A stretch of DNA of 64,000 nt from Crocodylus rhombifer (taxonomy: Eukaryota; Chordata; Crocodylia; Crocodylidae): assembly GCA_038503035.1 (NCBI GenBank), contig JAVSML010024002.1, forward strand, positions 934,587 to 998,586. The letters are read 5' to 3'. The position numbers were made by a program, and so were the translations under genes. Positions 24,266 through 36,420 of the stretch are shown here, piece by piece. The notes beneath the pieces are model-generated. The model was not told where the DNA came from and made no database searches. It saw only the letters and a program-made list of their open reading frames with translations. Numbering within the stretch: the stretch's first letter is position 1; each line of letters opens with the position of its first letter.

Positions 24266-24990
24266 CTTGGAAATAAAATGAAAAGACGTAAAGACCTAAA
24301 TTATGGTAAATTAATGCTTTTTTAATATTACTTGAAACTTAACGTATCATATTCCTCTAGTCTATATTAAAAAGGAGGTGCAATTCAGCAGAGAAGGTCA
24401 AGTTGAACTCAAGCAACATCACTGCTCTGATGACTGAACATTAATGTTATCCAATTTAAAATAGGGTTTGACAGCTCTCTTTATTTTCTTGAAGTTTCCA
24501 AAAACACATTTTTTGGTAGGAATTAATTCTCTACCTATTTCTGCTATTTTTCTCTCTCCTTATTTCTTTTGAGCACATTAAAATCAAGAGTTTAGTTGTT
24601 CATGAGGGGCTAGTCATTAACAGACTGTATATATATGGGTGATGATCCACTAAGCTAGAGGAACTTGTATTTCATGGTTCCACTTCAGTAACTTTTTCAA
24701 GATTACTCTAGAGAAAAAGTGTATTAAATCAGAAGACTAAATAGTCCATTACTTTAGAATGAATGAAGTCACTACCATCTATTGCAGCAAGCACTATTGT
24801 ATTAACAATACACTGTAAAAATTGCCCTAATAAATACTCAAGGTTTATACTTGCTAGCTAGTTTTGGCAATAATATGAACACTTCATCTTCTTTGAAGGT
24901 TACTTTGGTTTCTAAAATAGAACTGCTGGATTTATTGCAAGGTAATGTGGGAAATCAATCACTAACTGCTTTGACAAGGTTATTTTTAAT
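24266..24990. other. No feature recognised
   Basis: AT-rich, no supported feature. Confidence 0.5.
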
Positions 24991-24998
24991 CAGTGTTA

Positions 24999-25304
24999 CT
25001 GGAGAAGAGAAGACTAAGAGAGGATTTAATAGCAGACTTCAACTACCTGAAGGGAGGCTCCAAAGAGGATGGAGCTGGACACTTCTCAGTGGTGAGAGGT
25101 GACAGAACAAGGAGTGACGGCCTCAAGTTGCCGCAAGGGAAGTTTAGGTTAAATGTTAGGAAAAAACTTACAAGGAGAATAATAAAGAGCTGGAACAGGT
25201 TACCCAGAGAGGTGGTGGTATCTCCATCCTTGGAGGTTGTTAAGACCTGCCTAGACAAAGCCTTGGCTGGGATGATCTGGTTGGGGCTAGTCCTGCTTTG
25301 AGCA
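24999..25304 (+). pseudogene. CR1 ORF2 C-terminal remnant
   Basis: The frame at 24993-25301 reads LEKRRLREDLIADFNYLKGG, then a basic stretch, then FRLNVRKKLTRRIIKSWNRL and PREVVVSPSLEVVKTCLDKA, ending LAGMIWLGLVLL. This is the extreme C-terminus of CR1 ORF2 protein, uninterrupted to its normal stop. Endonuclease and reverse transcriptase are absent, so it is a dead fragment. Confidence 0.88.
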
Positions 25305-25377
25305 GGGGGTTGGACTACATGTGACCTCCTGAAGTCCCTTCCAGCCCTACCTGTCTATGTTTCTATGATACTGTTCA
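24999..25377 (+). mobile_element. CR1 LINE 3' end
   Basis: A 5'-truncated copy that starts abruptly in ORF2 (GGAGAAGAGAAGACTAAGAG) and ends with GACCTCCTGAAGTCCCTTCC, then TCTATGTTTCTATGATA. The terminal repeats of TCTATG are the usual CR1 3' end. It is less diverged than the copy at 15905, and most of its frame is still readable. Confidence 0.88.
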
Positions 25378-28334
25378 TCCATTTATGATTATAAGGCTTC
25401 CATCTCTTCCAAAAACACCCACAAGGAACATCCAGATGCTTAGATGATTACTCATGAATGGGGGATGTTTGAAAGTTGAAAACAGAGTCAGACGGACTGA
25501 TTTTTCCCCTCACACAACTTTCAAACTACTTGTTTTACAGAAGAACTCCTGATTAGAAATGGGGGAAAGAGCAGAGTTTCCAATTCTGAGGAACTCTGAT
25601 CTGCATGAAATTTGGAGCTGACCCAAATCAGATTTAAATCAAAGATTTTCAAAACTCCCCATGGATGAGAAGCTCCCCCGAACTTGAAGTCGCATCATGA
25701 AGACTAACGCATCCATTACTTTCAGAGATACTAGGTGTCCTGAAGTTGCCAAGAATGCTAGTATCCCTGAGGAGCTCTTGGGATCTGGGGAATTTCCACC
25801 ATGGAGGCTAGAAAGCCATCACGTTAAGGACTTTGAGCCTCTGAGTCCTGGCTCTATAGAAAGAAGCCTAAAAGCTCTCACAGCTTCGGCAGCTGCTGAG
25901 GAACTAGGAACAAAATTCTGGGGCATGTTTCCAATGCTTTCTTTTTACCTCTGGGATTGCTTCTAGCAAAATACGCCCTGACTACTTGCTCTCGCTTGCA
26001 CCAGAACCTGGCAATTGCAGGCAGAGCAGAAAGCTTTGGCATGACCCCGAGCACCTTGGGAGAGCCATGAGTGCTCTTTCTGCTGGCCATCTTTGCTGTG
26101 CCAGAGGCTGTGCAGGCATGCCTCTGGAGTCCTTCTCAGACTCCAGACAGTTTCCTGAAAACCTTGCCTTGGTTTTCATCAAACTTCAGGTGTTTTGAAT
26201 GAAAGCATTTTGCCTCCGCAAACTATGCATTTTCTCATGTGGTCTACTCCTGATTTGGACAGTGTAAGAGCGTAATAGAAGCCCCTTAGAATATGTAGAG
26301 GTTAACAGCTGTTCGATTTGTGATTAGACTCGATTGTTTTGAATGTGGCCCCAAAATGCGCAACACAGAATTATGGACTGTACTTCCTAGACCACATCTT
26401 TTTCCATTACCTTACTCTTTCAAACGGGGTTATGGCTCATGCAAAATTCTGGCATGTCTTAGCCTTTCATCGAGTACCCCTTGTCTTGGTTCAGAAGGGT
26501 TGCTTAGAGAGATGAGACCATGAAGACTCTCTGAATGAAACGGCTAAAGAGGAGACTGCCTATAATCACCTTAGTTAAACATGCACGAAACGCCACCCTC
26601 AGTTTCCCATTAGGTTGCTAATGCTGAGCTTGGCATCCTGTTGTTCAGTCTCATATGGAAATGGATTATTACGCATGTTCCACCCAGTCCTGTTATACAG
26701 TGTTTTAGTGATAGTTTCCTGTGGTGTATTTTATTGCAACACACCTAAGTAGTCAACATGTGAAATGGGTTCTTTTGTGTTTTTAATTAATATGCTACTG
26801 AAAAATAACTGGACTACATAGCTCCCCAGGTGTGTTAGTCTTGGCTATCCTTCCAAGCTGGATTTCCTGATTCTTTCCCACATCTCATCTCCCATCCTGG
26901 ATGTGCAGTTTAAGAAAGGGCAGTGCTTTGGGGAGGAGTTTGCCCACTCTGACCTTTTGGAGGGCCCAGCAAATGAAAGAGGACGTATGAAATTGAATGA
27001 GATGGATTTATAGTGTTTCTGGCAGTACAGGTTAAACAAATACTGAACAAACTCAAAACAGAGCTGTCTAACCTATACAGTTTAACACTTCAGCCCTGTT
27101 CAACAATTCATGGGGGATCATTAGAGGTGTATTTACTTATTCTGATTTAAACTATGAATCATGCCACGCGATACTGAACAGTGAAAGGCTTGCTAGGAGT
27201 GCTTGTAATGAGCCTCCCATTGCAAGCCCAGGTCAGGTTCCATATTTTGACACTGACATTCAGTCTGTCAAATGCAGCCATTTCACATCATTAGTTGACA
27301 ACTTAGCCTTCAGCAGAATCAGAGGTACAGGGGACAGAATTAGGGAACTCTGCAAATCTGTGCTTTTACTGCAGAATCATCTTAATTTTAGTACCAGTAA
27401 TTAGTCTGGCCACGAAGATAGCATTTAGATACGCCTCTGGACTAAGTTTTAGAGTCTGAGCGGGAGGCAAAAACCAGCATCTGAATCAGATTTGAATTTA
27501 AAGACACTGGAAAACTTCTGAGTTATCACAAGATTTCTACCTAATACTACAGAAAAAATCTTGGAAGATATTGTTCTAAAAGTAAGCATTTTATTGTTTG
27601 GGATCCAACTTGAAATCCTAATTATAAATTGGGTTATATGTCTCAGATATCAATCTGTATTATTCTGAAAGAATACAAGATATGACTTGTAGACTATACA
27701 TTCTTATGGATGATATGGGAGGCTCCAACTTGGAATCACTTAAAAAAAATCTTATAGGTCTTTTAGTCTGGAACAATTCCCATACTTATCAGGCCACCTA
27801 TGGGATGGGGTGTCAAAACTCCATTGCAGAGAATTTTTTAAGAACTGAAGTAACCCTTATCAAGTGGAGACTGTGGAGATATTTTAAGGTAAAAATGCAT
27901 TTTCAAAACTGGACATTTACCAGGCAGCAGAGAGAAAATTTCAGTTCTTTACTGAATCCTTGCTGAGCACCAAGTGGAGAGAACCCTTGGTATCACTCTA
28001 GGAAGGTGAATATCATAATAATATTTTAATAATTAAAATATGTGGAATTCTCTGCACTGCCTTACATATGTTTATTGTCAGGAAGAGTGGAAGGGGGAGA
28101 CCTACAGCTAAATAAACCAGAGGTGCAATTAAAAAAAAAAAAAAGTCAAACAGGTCTTTGCTAATGATGATAAATTTCTGGGCACAAAACATTTGCTTTC
28201 ATTTACTCTAAAGACTGGAAAGGAACAAGGACTATTTCCAAATTGTGTAGTAGTTCTATTAGTAGACGTGGCATAGGCTTGCTTTTCTGTGCTTGTGGCA
28301 AATTTGTCTAAAGATCAAATACAAAGCTTCTTAT
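25378..28334. other. No feature recognised
   Basis: About 3 kb. A and T rich, with frames under 100 codons. 28126-28144 is an A-run of 14 or more without a recognisable retroposon in front. Confidence 0.5.
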
Positions 28335-28570
28335 GCCAGGTTTACACTTTTACCGGTACAAGTGACCTGAAACTCTTCTATACCTGTACCAGAAGAGAAG
28401 TTTGGCACACACAAACTGGTCTATATCCATAAGTGAACAGAAGTGCAGCATGCATAGGCTGGTTTAAAGATGGTGGAATCCAAGCTAAAATCCACCCCCC
28501 GTCCCCCCGCTTCCTCCTCTCCTTAGATCAATTCTGCTTTGGGCTCTTTGAAAGTCTGTACCTAGCCTTT
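28335..28570 (+). mobile_element. Degraded copy 3 of the TA-flanked element
   Basis: CTATACCTGTACCAGAAGAG and the following AAGTTTGG...CACACAAACTGGT match the interior of copy 2 (CCTGTACCAGAACAGAAGTT ... AAACCAGTTT). The ends have decayed (GAAAGTCTGTACCTAGCC at the right end against GTCTGTCCCTAGC). Confidence 0.45.
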
Positions 28571-30725
28571 GAGAACAACCATGTTGGGCATTCTCCTTCA
28601 GCCCTTTTATAAGCTGCAACTGCATTGTACATGATGATGGGCAGTGTTATAGGCTTTTACTTCACATACTCAGGCAGATGTGTGTACATTTTGCTGGAGT
28701 TCCTCTGGACTAGACTGTGAGTTCAGGTGTGCCTGTGAATGAGATGAAGTGTACAAACTGCACGGTACCAAAAGAAACTCCTGGTGGCATAACAACTACT
28801 GAGACAGATGCCAGGGTCACTGTTCCAGCAGCTGGTGACCGAGCAGCTAATGCAACTGTGCTGCACTGAATTTGTTCACTGAGGATAGGTAGGGGATAAT
28901 GGACAGAGCCCAGATTGCATATATTTCTGTCTTTGTCACTTGGCTGCAACACCAAGAGGGTAAGGAGACATGCAGAATCCTGTCATGCTTAAGTTCCTGG
29001 CTTCTGGGACCAGGAAAAAATGTGAAAGGATGAAGAGGAGAAACAACTGAAACTAGCCATCCCCGACCCTCCCGAAACAATAGAAGCAAACAGATTTTTT
29101 ATCATTTTTAATTATACTATTGCTGCTGCTGCTGCTGTTGTTATGGAAACCTGTTTCTTTTACAAAATGTTTTCATTTGGGTTGAAATGTTTCAGGTTTT
29201 TCAAGCAAAAAAACCCTGTCTTCTCTTCATAGTTTTTACTCCTCTATTTCTTTCACCTCTGTCCTACACCCTAAGTATTCTCATCCTTGAAATGAAGTGA
29301 TAGTATCTAAAACCTGATAGAATAAAATTAAATGATTAGTTTCCCTAGTTTTAAAAAAAATACCTGTTTAAAAGGGTAGGTTGATCAGCAATGGAATAAA
29401 GGGAAGTTATCAGCTAAACACATCTTGCTGTTCTCCAAAGAAAATGACAGACTACTTAAACATTATTTCTGTTTTCCCCTTATGGTTAATTCTTTTATAA
29501 AGGATCCATGTGACCTCACCCTCAAGGCAGATGAATCCAAATGCTTAGTAACTGTTTAAAAAGTTGACCCAAAACCCTACTTTATGCTGCTGGATTGTCC
29601 CTGATTAAAGTGAAAGGGGTCATGCCAAGATGGAACAGATACAGTTTTTCCTCTGGGGCAGACATAAACCCAGGTGGTTTAATGGTGGGTTAATGGTGAG
29701 AATCCCTAGAAGCCACAGGCTTCGGATGCTATTTCCACACCTTTTTGACGACCCCTCTTGAAAGGAACTGCAGTTGGGCATTTTTCATGGGATCTCTATC
29801 GTCATCTCCCAAATGTTGCTATCCAGGGAAATACATGCCTGAAAGAAGTTAATTATCATCACCAGTTTTCATGTTAATGTACTGTTTTTATGTTTACTAT
29901 GAATAATCCTGATACACACATGATAAAGGAAGCTGCACTCCGCATACTTTAAACTATTAGTTGTTTGTTGATTTCACATTATTTATGCTGTCAGGAGTAG
30001 TCATAACAATAGCTGAATCATTGGTTAACAAAAGTAAATAAATATTTTTAACTTTGACATTTTGGTGGGCATTATAAAAATAAATTAATCTAATTATATG
30101 TATATCTGTCACCAAATGGGATTAAATAGGGCTACATAGTACCAAAGGATAATTGACAATTCTATTGAGTCAGCTGTCTATAGTACTCAAGTTGCCTTCA
30201 TAGAGACATTAGAGCATACTGTTGACTGTCTTCTAGACCTGCATTCATTGTCCATGCCTTTAGTCATCCTTTACACCTAATCCCAAAGAGAAACTACACA
30301 GTTTAGGAGCAATCCTCTAGATGGAGCCTACCTGAAAGGCACTTCAATAATTGATTATTGGATAAGTCTATTATTACTAGTTTTTGAAAACTTGTGTTTC
30401 TTGTTCTTATACTTCAGGCAATCTAAAAGAGGACCCAAGGAATGCGTACCATACATGTCATAAACCACCTGCAATCCTGCTGGGGTCCCTATATCTGCTA
30501 GTATATTAATGCTATTATACTACCTTAAGGAGAAAATAATGGTAGTTTGGAATGCGAAGAGGCACTGCTCTCATTTGGTTGTGCTGAGTGTATCTGAACA
30601 TTATGATAGTGAGGCGAATTGTGACTTGGGAATTTTGCCGCTGTACCGGAATCATAAGAAGATACAGCAACAGGAGCAAACACTGAAAGCAGGGGTGGTG
30701 GCAGCAAGGATAATTATGTAAGGCA
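28571..30725. other. No feature recognised
   Basis: Unassigned, except the short triplet run listed separately. Confidence 0.5.
29120..29142. repeat. (TGC)n short microsatellite
   Basis: TTGCTGCTGCTGCTGCTG then TTGTT: about five or six units. Too short to matter beyond being polymorphic. Confidence 0.7.
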
Positions 30726-30734
30726 TTGCCTTTG

Positions 30735-30865
30735 ACTTGGGGGATCTGGTTAGTATGCTCAGTTGTGCAGCAAATTTCCTGTATGACCTTGAGCAAGCCA
30801 ATTAGGGCCAGTTAAGGTATTTAGATAGCTAATTTAGACACCTAATTCTCTGTGCTCTTAATAAG
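30735..30865 (+). mobile_element. MIR-type SINE fragment
   Basis: CAAATTTCCTGTATGACCTT and GAGCAAGCCAATTAG fit the MIR core TGTGTGACCTTGGGCAAG. It is followed by GGTATTTAGATAGCTAATTT and AGACACCTAATTC, a second motif often seen in old amniote repeats. Confidence 0.5.
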
Positions 30866-31595
30866 CTTTTTGAGTATTGTTTAGTGGCCCAAATAGTCTC
30901 AGCAAATTAAAAATCTGACAAACTGAAGATAACTTTTAAAAACTTTTGTACAGTGCTTTAATTCCACCTACAGATCTATCTCTTATTTATTTTTAACTCT
31001 TAGTCCGCTCGTATGTAGAAATATCTGAATGTGTTTGTCTTCTGCAGCTGGAATTACCACTGATTGGAGAAGAAGTGGTTATAGGATGAAACACACAGTC
31101 TCATACTTTGGCATTATCTTAAGCATTATCTCAAAACAAACAAAAAAACAATGGAGGTTTTGGTTGTTTTTGGATAAAATAGAAAAAAAAATTAATAATA
31201 CCTGCAGCCTAGAAATCATAAGGGAACCCAACAATAGTAAATGGGGTATCCATGATGGAGGCAAAAGTAATATTTACATTTTGTAAAAATTAATATTTAA
31301 AAAAGTGAATGGTTAAAAGAACAGTGGCTCAGGAACCAGAGTTAATGTTCTACAAGAAAAATCCAGTTTTTAAAAACATCCCTAATTCAGAACAAAGCAG
31401 CCACTATTTTCCATTACATGAACATTTTAAAGAGACCTTCCTTTAAAACTATCAAAATACTTTGTTTTTCTAGTGTTGAAACCCTTTTATTCTACTTAGA
31501 TAGTGGCAGGACATGTCTAAACTGGCTACGGTAGGGCGTGTTCAATTAAAAAAAAGTCACTGTTTAAAAACAAATCTTTTCCAACTGGGATCCTG
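30866..31595. other. No feature recognised
   Basis: AT-rich, unassigned. Confidence 0.5.
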
Positions 31596-31599
31596 GGAA

Positions 31600-31870
31600 A
31601 TAAAATGGAGGAACTTAAACTATTGGGGGATGTGAAACTGGACATTATGAAGTTTGCTGAAATCTGGTGGAATTGCTGAAATGAATACAACGCAGGTATT
31701 GAACAATCTGCACTATTCAAGAAAGGTATAAATAATGGTAAAGGAATGGAGTAACATTGTATGTTAAGGATGTGATAGATTGTAAAGAAATAAGAGGTAA
31801 AAAAGATGAAGCAGAATCTATGTGGGTCAAAGTCACTCTGGGGAAGGATGATAAAAGATGTACTAATAGA
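31600..31870 (+). pseudogene. L3/CR1-like endonuclease domain remnant
   Basis: Translated plus-strand pieces read NKMEELKLLGDVKLDIMKFA, then EIWWN, then a piece with NAGIEQSALFKKG. After a frameshift near 31745 comes GVTLYVKDVIDCKEIRG, then DEAESMWVKVTLGKDD. These match, in order, the start of the APE-type endonuclease of CR1-clade LINE ORF2 (the 'DIIGITETWWD' and 'GGVALYVK ... ESLWVKI' blocks). The catalytic glutamate of TETWWD is still a Glu here (EIWW). Stops at about 31680 and 31743 and the frameshift break it. It is much older than the CR1 at 53855. The fragment at 33600-34480 on the same strand may be the other end of the same insertion. Confidence 0.65.
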
Positions 31871-32500
31871 ATTGGTATAGGCCCCGAGAGTCAGATTTTG
31901 ATATAGATAGAGATCTCTCTAATGTCATTAGAGAGAGAAATATTGGTACACCATTATAAGGAAATAATTTTACAGGTATGTATTGGAGAACAAATAATGT
32001 TATGACCCCAATACGCCTGGAAACGATAACTGAGGATTTTTCCTTCAAATAATCACTGTGCCGATAAGAAACGATGCTATTCTTTACTTGGTTTTGGTAA
32101 GTTCTGAGGCTATCACAAAAGGGTTTTTCCTAGAAAATAATCTTGAATTGAAATATCACAAATCAATTCCATTTACATGAAGGAAAAAACTGGTCTGTAG
32201 CTAAGGCCTCCTTCATCTACATCTTAAGAAGCGATTAATCAGTTAACTATACCCTAAGTTGGCACCTGGCCATATCTTCTGTCAATTAATGGTGTCATAA
32301 AAAGAAGTTACAAAGTTATTCTACAAAATATTGGACTATTTCACAAAATAATTTGCCAAGGGCCCCTGTGGCTGAGAGCATCAGATGCACCCAGCCGTAG
32401 GACTGGGAGACCACAACTGATACAGTCTGCCAGCTACGCAGGTGCTTGTTAGACTCTGACTCCATGCGGCGCTCAACAACTAGAGAGCCTATGGTCCAAT
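31871..32500. other. No feature recognised
   Basis: Could be a decayed continuation of the LINE remnant, but nothing legible. Confidence 0.4.
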
Positions 32501-32506
32501 TGCTCA

Positions 32507-33040
32507 TGTATCCTGTTACTCATTATCCAGAGCAAGGAGGGAGTGAACACCAGCACACTTTGCTCACAACAGATTTATTCAGAGCGGAGACAGCTTCAGA
32601 CTAGCTCCCAAAAAACAACAAACTGGGGAGCCGCATTGAACATTAGTTCTTTTCACATTTTCTACACCTTGGTTCATACATATTAACGTTCACCCTGCCT
32701 GTGTTTCTCCTTTGGTTCCACCCATTCCTCCTCCCATCTCAAGCTCCACCTCTGTTTATTGTTTGCTTCCTTAGCATGGGATTGTCTATACATTTCATTC
32801 ATTTACATGCCCCTCTGCTAAGAGCACATGCGTAAGACTTTGATCCTTATCTTCTTTTGGTCACTTGTGATTTCTCCCCGGTTCTTTCTGGTTTTCTTGC
32901 TGACTTCAGCACCATCTCCAAGGCCATATTTTTGCTTTTGTCTCCTGATGAAAGCTGGTGGGCTGCATTCTATTTTTGACCAACACATCATGCACTTTGC
33001 ACCCTATCCTTTGTTAAGAGTCCACTTACTTAAGCATTAG
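32507..33040 (-). mobile_element. LTR-like fragment
   Basis: On the minus strand an AATAAA polyadenylation signal (32574-32579) is followed by a GT-rich segment (TCTGTTGTGAGCAAAGTGTG) and then a putative end reading GGATACA. Upstream on the minus strand the sequence is purine-rich, as in a retroviral U3. I could not find a matching pair of ends or a target duplication, and there is no primer-binding site or gag/pol. It lies inside the span of the old LINE remnant. Confidence 0.4.
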
Positions 33041-33598
33041 CAAAGCTTTTACTATAGCAACCAGCCTTGTGACTAATGGCTTTTGCTGAGACAGAAAAAA
33101 AACTTTTATTTAGTTGCACTCCCAATGCTCCCCAAAGTTCATATGTTACCCTAACAGTGCTCACCACACCCCTGCAGCTGGGAGACCTCAGTTAAGGCAG
33201 TGTCCCAGCTGCGGGTGTGCACCACGTACCTTCATGGTAGGGAAATCAAATCAGCTTGAGTCTCACGGCCACAGGGACCCCTGGGGCACTCCTGTGACTG
33301 GGAGCCTGGATGAGCTGAGGGGGCTCCCAGCCCTAGGACCTTTCTTCATGCCAGTGCAGGTGGAGTCCAGAATCTGGGTTTCTTTGTACCTGCAATAAGG
33401 TACAATGGGATATGATTTGTGATCCCACAATCATGCCTCCTGCCATGGCTATATGGCATGGCAAGTGGTGCAATTTTGTGGACTGTGCATTGGATCCCAT
33501 CTCACCTTTACCTGCACATGTAGAGGGGCCCTAAGGTTTCTGATTTCAAAAGCAAGTTAATAAACTTCACTGGACTAACAAGCTCAGGATCTTAATGG
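33041..33598. other. Unassigned, slightly GC-rich
   Basis: 33160-33540 is richer in G and C than its surroundings and ends CACATGTAGAGGGGCCC, which resembles the ends of the MITE at 20995. No matching left end was found. Confidence 0.35.
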
Positions 33599-33599
33599 G

Positions 33600-34480
33600 T
33601 GATCATAATGATGCATAAGGAGAGGTATTTCCAGTAGCTATAGGGAAGTGTTAAGGCTATCGTGTAGATTCCTGATAAGACTTTCTTTGGAGTACTGTGC
33701 ACAGTTGGGGTGTAAACAGATGTCATCTTCATGCCTCCATCAATTTTTTTCTGGCGGTACAAAGTTCAAGCAAACAGATGTTTGTGCCCCTTGTCACAGT
33801 ACAGATGCCCAACATTAGTAGCTGCAACACATGATATGAATTTATGCCACTATTTTGCAGTGCACATCTGCTTTAAGGCAGGAAAGTGTGGGCAACCTGG
33901 AACTGCTCTCTATCCAACCTGGACAGGTATTCCCAGGGGCCCACTTCCATGTGCTCTACCTCTCAGCTGCTCCCAGGATAATGGATGACATCTGTGTTTC
34001 ACCAAGCGTAGCAGACCAGTTAGGCCAGTTCAGATCTATTTTTAAAAACGATGAACTGAAACTGGAACAGGTGTGGAGAAGGTGCTAAGATGGTAGAGGG
34101 GCTATAAAGTCCCTCTGGTCAGGAATGACTATAACATCTTGGTTGGTTTAGTTTAGCAAAATGAAGGCTAATGGGAGATATGACTGCCGTCTATAAATAC
34201 AGCATACAGTAGAAATGAACACCAGGGAGAAGAGAGAGCTTTTTAAACTGAGTGACAATTTTGGAGCAAGGATAAGTAAGTATAATAGGAACATGACTGA
34301 ATTCAGGCTCCTAACTATTAGAGAAGCTGAGTTCTAGGACAACATTCCAATGCATGTGGCTGGGGTAAAAAACTGGTTATAAGATGCAACTTAATAAATT
34401 CAAGGGAAGGAATTATGTGGTATGAGCCGTGTAATTAGTGGAGATTCCAAGTGCCTTGGAAGGTAGTTGCTTCCAGTCAT
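33600..34480 (+). pseudogene. L3/CR1-like ORF2 C-terminal remnant, interrupted
   Basis: At 33685-33716 TTTGGAGTACTGTGCACAGTT encodes LEYCAQ-like residues (the 'LEYCVQFWAP' block of CR1 ORF2, shifted). After a small inserted element (33717-33995) the coding likeness resumes. A segment at about 34210-34330 reads TREKRELFKLSDNFGARISK, then MTEFRLLTIREAEF. This corresponds to the basic segment near the end of ORF2. Multiple stops and frameshifts. Diverged to the same degree as 31600-31870, so both may belong to one old element. Confidence 0.55.
33717..33994. mobile_element. MITE inserted in the LINE remnant
   Basis: CAGATGTCATC (33717-33727) and GATGACATCTG (33984-33994) are perfect 11-bp inverted ends; one further base on each side also pairs. 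The insert of about 278 bp interrupts the LINE ORF2 likeness. CAG...CTG termini suit hAT elements, but the 8-bp flanks do not match, so the superfamily is open. Confidence 0.5.
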
Positions 34481-34504
34481 GTACACTTATGTGATATTTT
34501 GATT

Positions 34505-36205
34505 TATATAATAAACTAGCAAAATGCCCGTCATGAATGAATGTGGGGGGGAGGGGCGCGGGGATGGAGACAAGCGTCTGCCAGTGCACCCTCTTGTTGC
34601 CACTCCGGGTCTTGCCTCACTCCCCCTCCACCCTACTGCCTCTCCCGGTCTTGCCCTGCTCCCCCCCCACCCTCCTATCACTTCACTGAGTCATGCCCCC
34701 TTCCCTCTGCCACTCTGGGTCCACCCCTGCTCCACAGCCCCTCCTTGCTACTCCGCACGCAAGGGAGTGTGGCTTACAGCTGTGCAGGAACAGGATAGCA
34801 GACACCCACAAAGCATGGCAGCCATGGTGTGGGGAGCACTCAATGACTGTGTGGCAGGGGGAGCAGGCTGCCGGTGTAGTGCAGAGTGTGTGCAGGGGGT
34901 ATGGCACACAGCTGTGCAGGGGGCTGATGCATGGCTGCAGGGTGGGACATGGCGTGGGGAGGGGCCCTGGGGCATGGTACAGGGTGCATGTGGGGGTGTT
35001 GTGCATGGATGCATGGTGTGGCACAGGGGGTGGCCACAGTGGTGTGTGGCTGCAGCCTCATGGTGTGGGGAGTGGCCCTGGGGTATGGCATAGGGTGCCT
35101 GGGGGGGCACGGTGCACAGCGGGGATGTTACGTAGCCTCTGGAAGGCATGGGAAGTGGCCACAACACAGGGAGCACCTGCTGGCTGCAGGTGCATGGGGC
35201 GGGGAGCAGGCCTGTGGTGTGGTGAAGAGTGCACAGGGGGCGTGGTGCATAGAGGGCGTGAGTGGCCATGGCACAGGCACCATCCAGGGTGGGGAAGCAC
35301 CCATTGGCTGTGGCCATGTGGCATGGGATGTGGCCGGGGGGGGGTGGCACATGGCCATGGGATCTGGCAAGGAGACATCCCACACACCAGCTTCCCTGCA
35401 TGGCACCCTGTGGCCGTGTACCTGCAAATCATCCCCGCCCTCCACTGCTGCATGATGCAGCCAGTGGGTGCTGCCCACACCCATCTGCCCACTCCCCTCG
35501 GGGCTCCCTGCGGCTGTGTGGCACACCTCCCCCAGCCAGCAGGCACTTCCTGTGAGGAGCGGGGCATGCCATGCACCATGGGCACCCTGTGGTCATATGC
35601 TACAGCCTGTGGATCCTGGCTGTGCCCCCCCACACCTACACCTTGCATGGCACCCTGCAGTTGTGTACCAGCCCCCCATGCCCCCTGTGCACCATGTACT
35701 CCTGGTATGGGGGGCATGGTGCACAGCCATAGGGTGTTGCAGAGGGAGGGGGCATGCCCCACCCCATGGCCATGTGCTGTAGTCAGGAGGCATTGCCCAT
35801 GCCCCCCTGCCTGATCCCTGAATGGCACCCTGTGGCCATGCTCCACACCACCCCACAAGCCACATCCCCCACACTGGCTTGCGGCTGCAAGGGAGAGTGG
35901 TGGCATGGCAGAGGGGGTAGTGTACTGTGCAAGGAGTGGGTGTGGGTGGCGTACCCTGGTGTGCCCCCATGCAGCACCCTGTGGCTGTGTGCCACCCCCC
36001 TCCACCAGGTACCACACTGCACTGTCTCAAGCTCCCCCCCCCACATGGCCAGTTCCCCACCACCCTGCAGTGGGGAGCACAGCCTGGCCGCACCTGCCTC
36101 CACCTGTCTGTCTCTCTGTCAGTAAGGCTTTGGGCCGTGCGTGCACAGTTGGCACAGAGCATTATGGACAGACAGACACAGCCAGAAGTGGTAAGGCTTT
36201 TATTA
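34505..36205. repeat. GC-rich tandem-repeat block with skew reversal
   Basis: An abrupt 1.7-kb GC-rich island between AT-rich flanks. It is entered through TATATAATAAACTAGC and left through GCTTTTATTATAGTATG; TATAATAAA occurs inverted at the two ends. From 34597 to 34745 C-rich units begin GCCACTCCGGGTC, GCCTCTCCCGGTC, GCCACTCTGGGTC. From about 34860 to 35375 the plus strand is G-rich with degenerate units beginning GCTGCAG (34935, 35048, 35183). From about 35400 to 36060 it is C-rich with GCACCCTGTGG-type words (35403, 35582, 35650, 35825, 35973). CpG is sparse and TG/CA abundant. Overlapping frames of 373 codons (plus) and 319 codons (minus) are by-products of low stop-codon density. It could be the inflated interior of a retroelement whose ends are the TATAATAAA motifs. 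Confidence 0.7.
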
Positions 36206-36420
36206 TAGTATGTGTAAATAATGTGTAAATTTCTAATACTGATTTAATGTTTTTAATGCTGTAAATGTATTAAATGTTTCATTGCAATATAAATTAAATC
36301 ATATATTTGGCTTTTTGCCATCATTTTGAATTAAATTAATGTCTTCCTGTAATGTTTCAAATTTGACAGAAAACTATTCCAATGAAATTTTTTCATCCAG
36401 TTCTAATTAGCTGATCTCAA
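36206..36420. other. No feature recognised
   Basis: AT-rich flank of the GC block. Confidence 0.5.

Noticed and set aside
34693..35814. 373-codon plus-strand open frame, overlapped by a 319-codon minus frame at 35058-36017
   Set aside because: Both lie in GC-rich tandem repeats with few stop codons, have odd Cys/His/Trp/Gly-rich composition, and show no domain.
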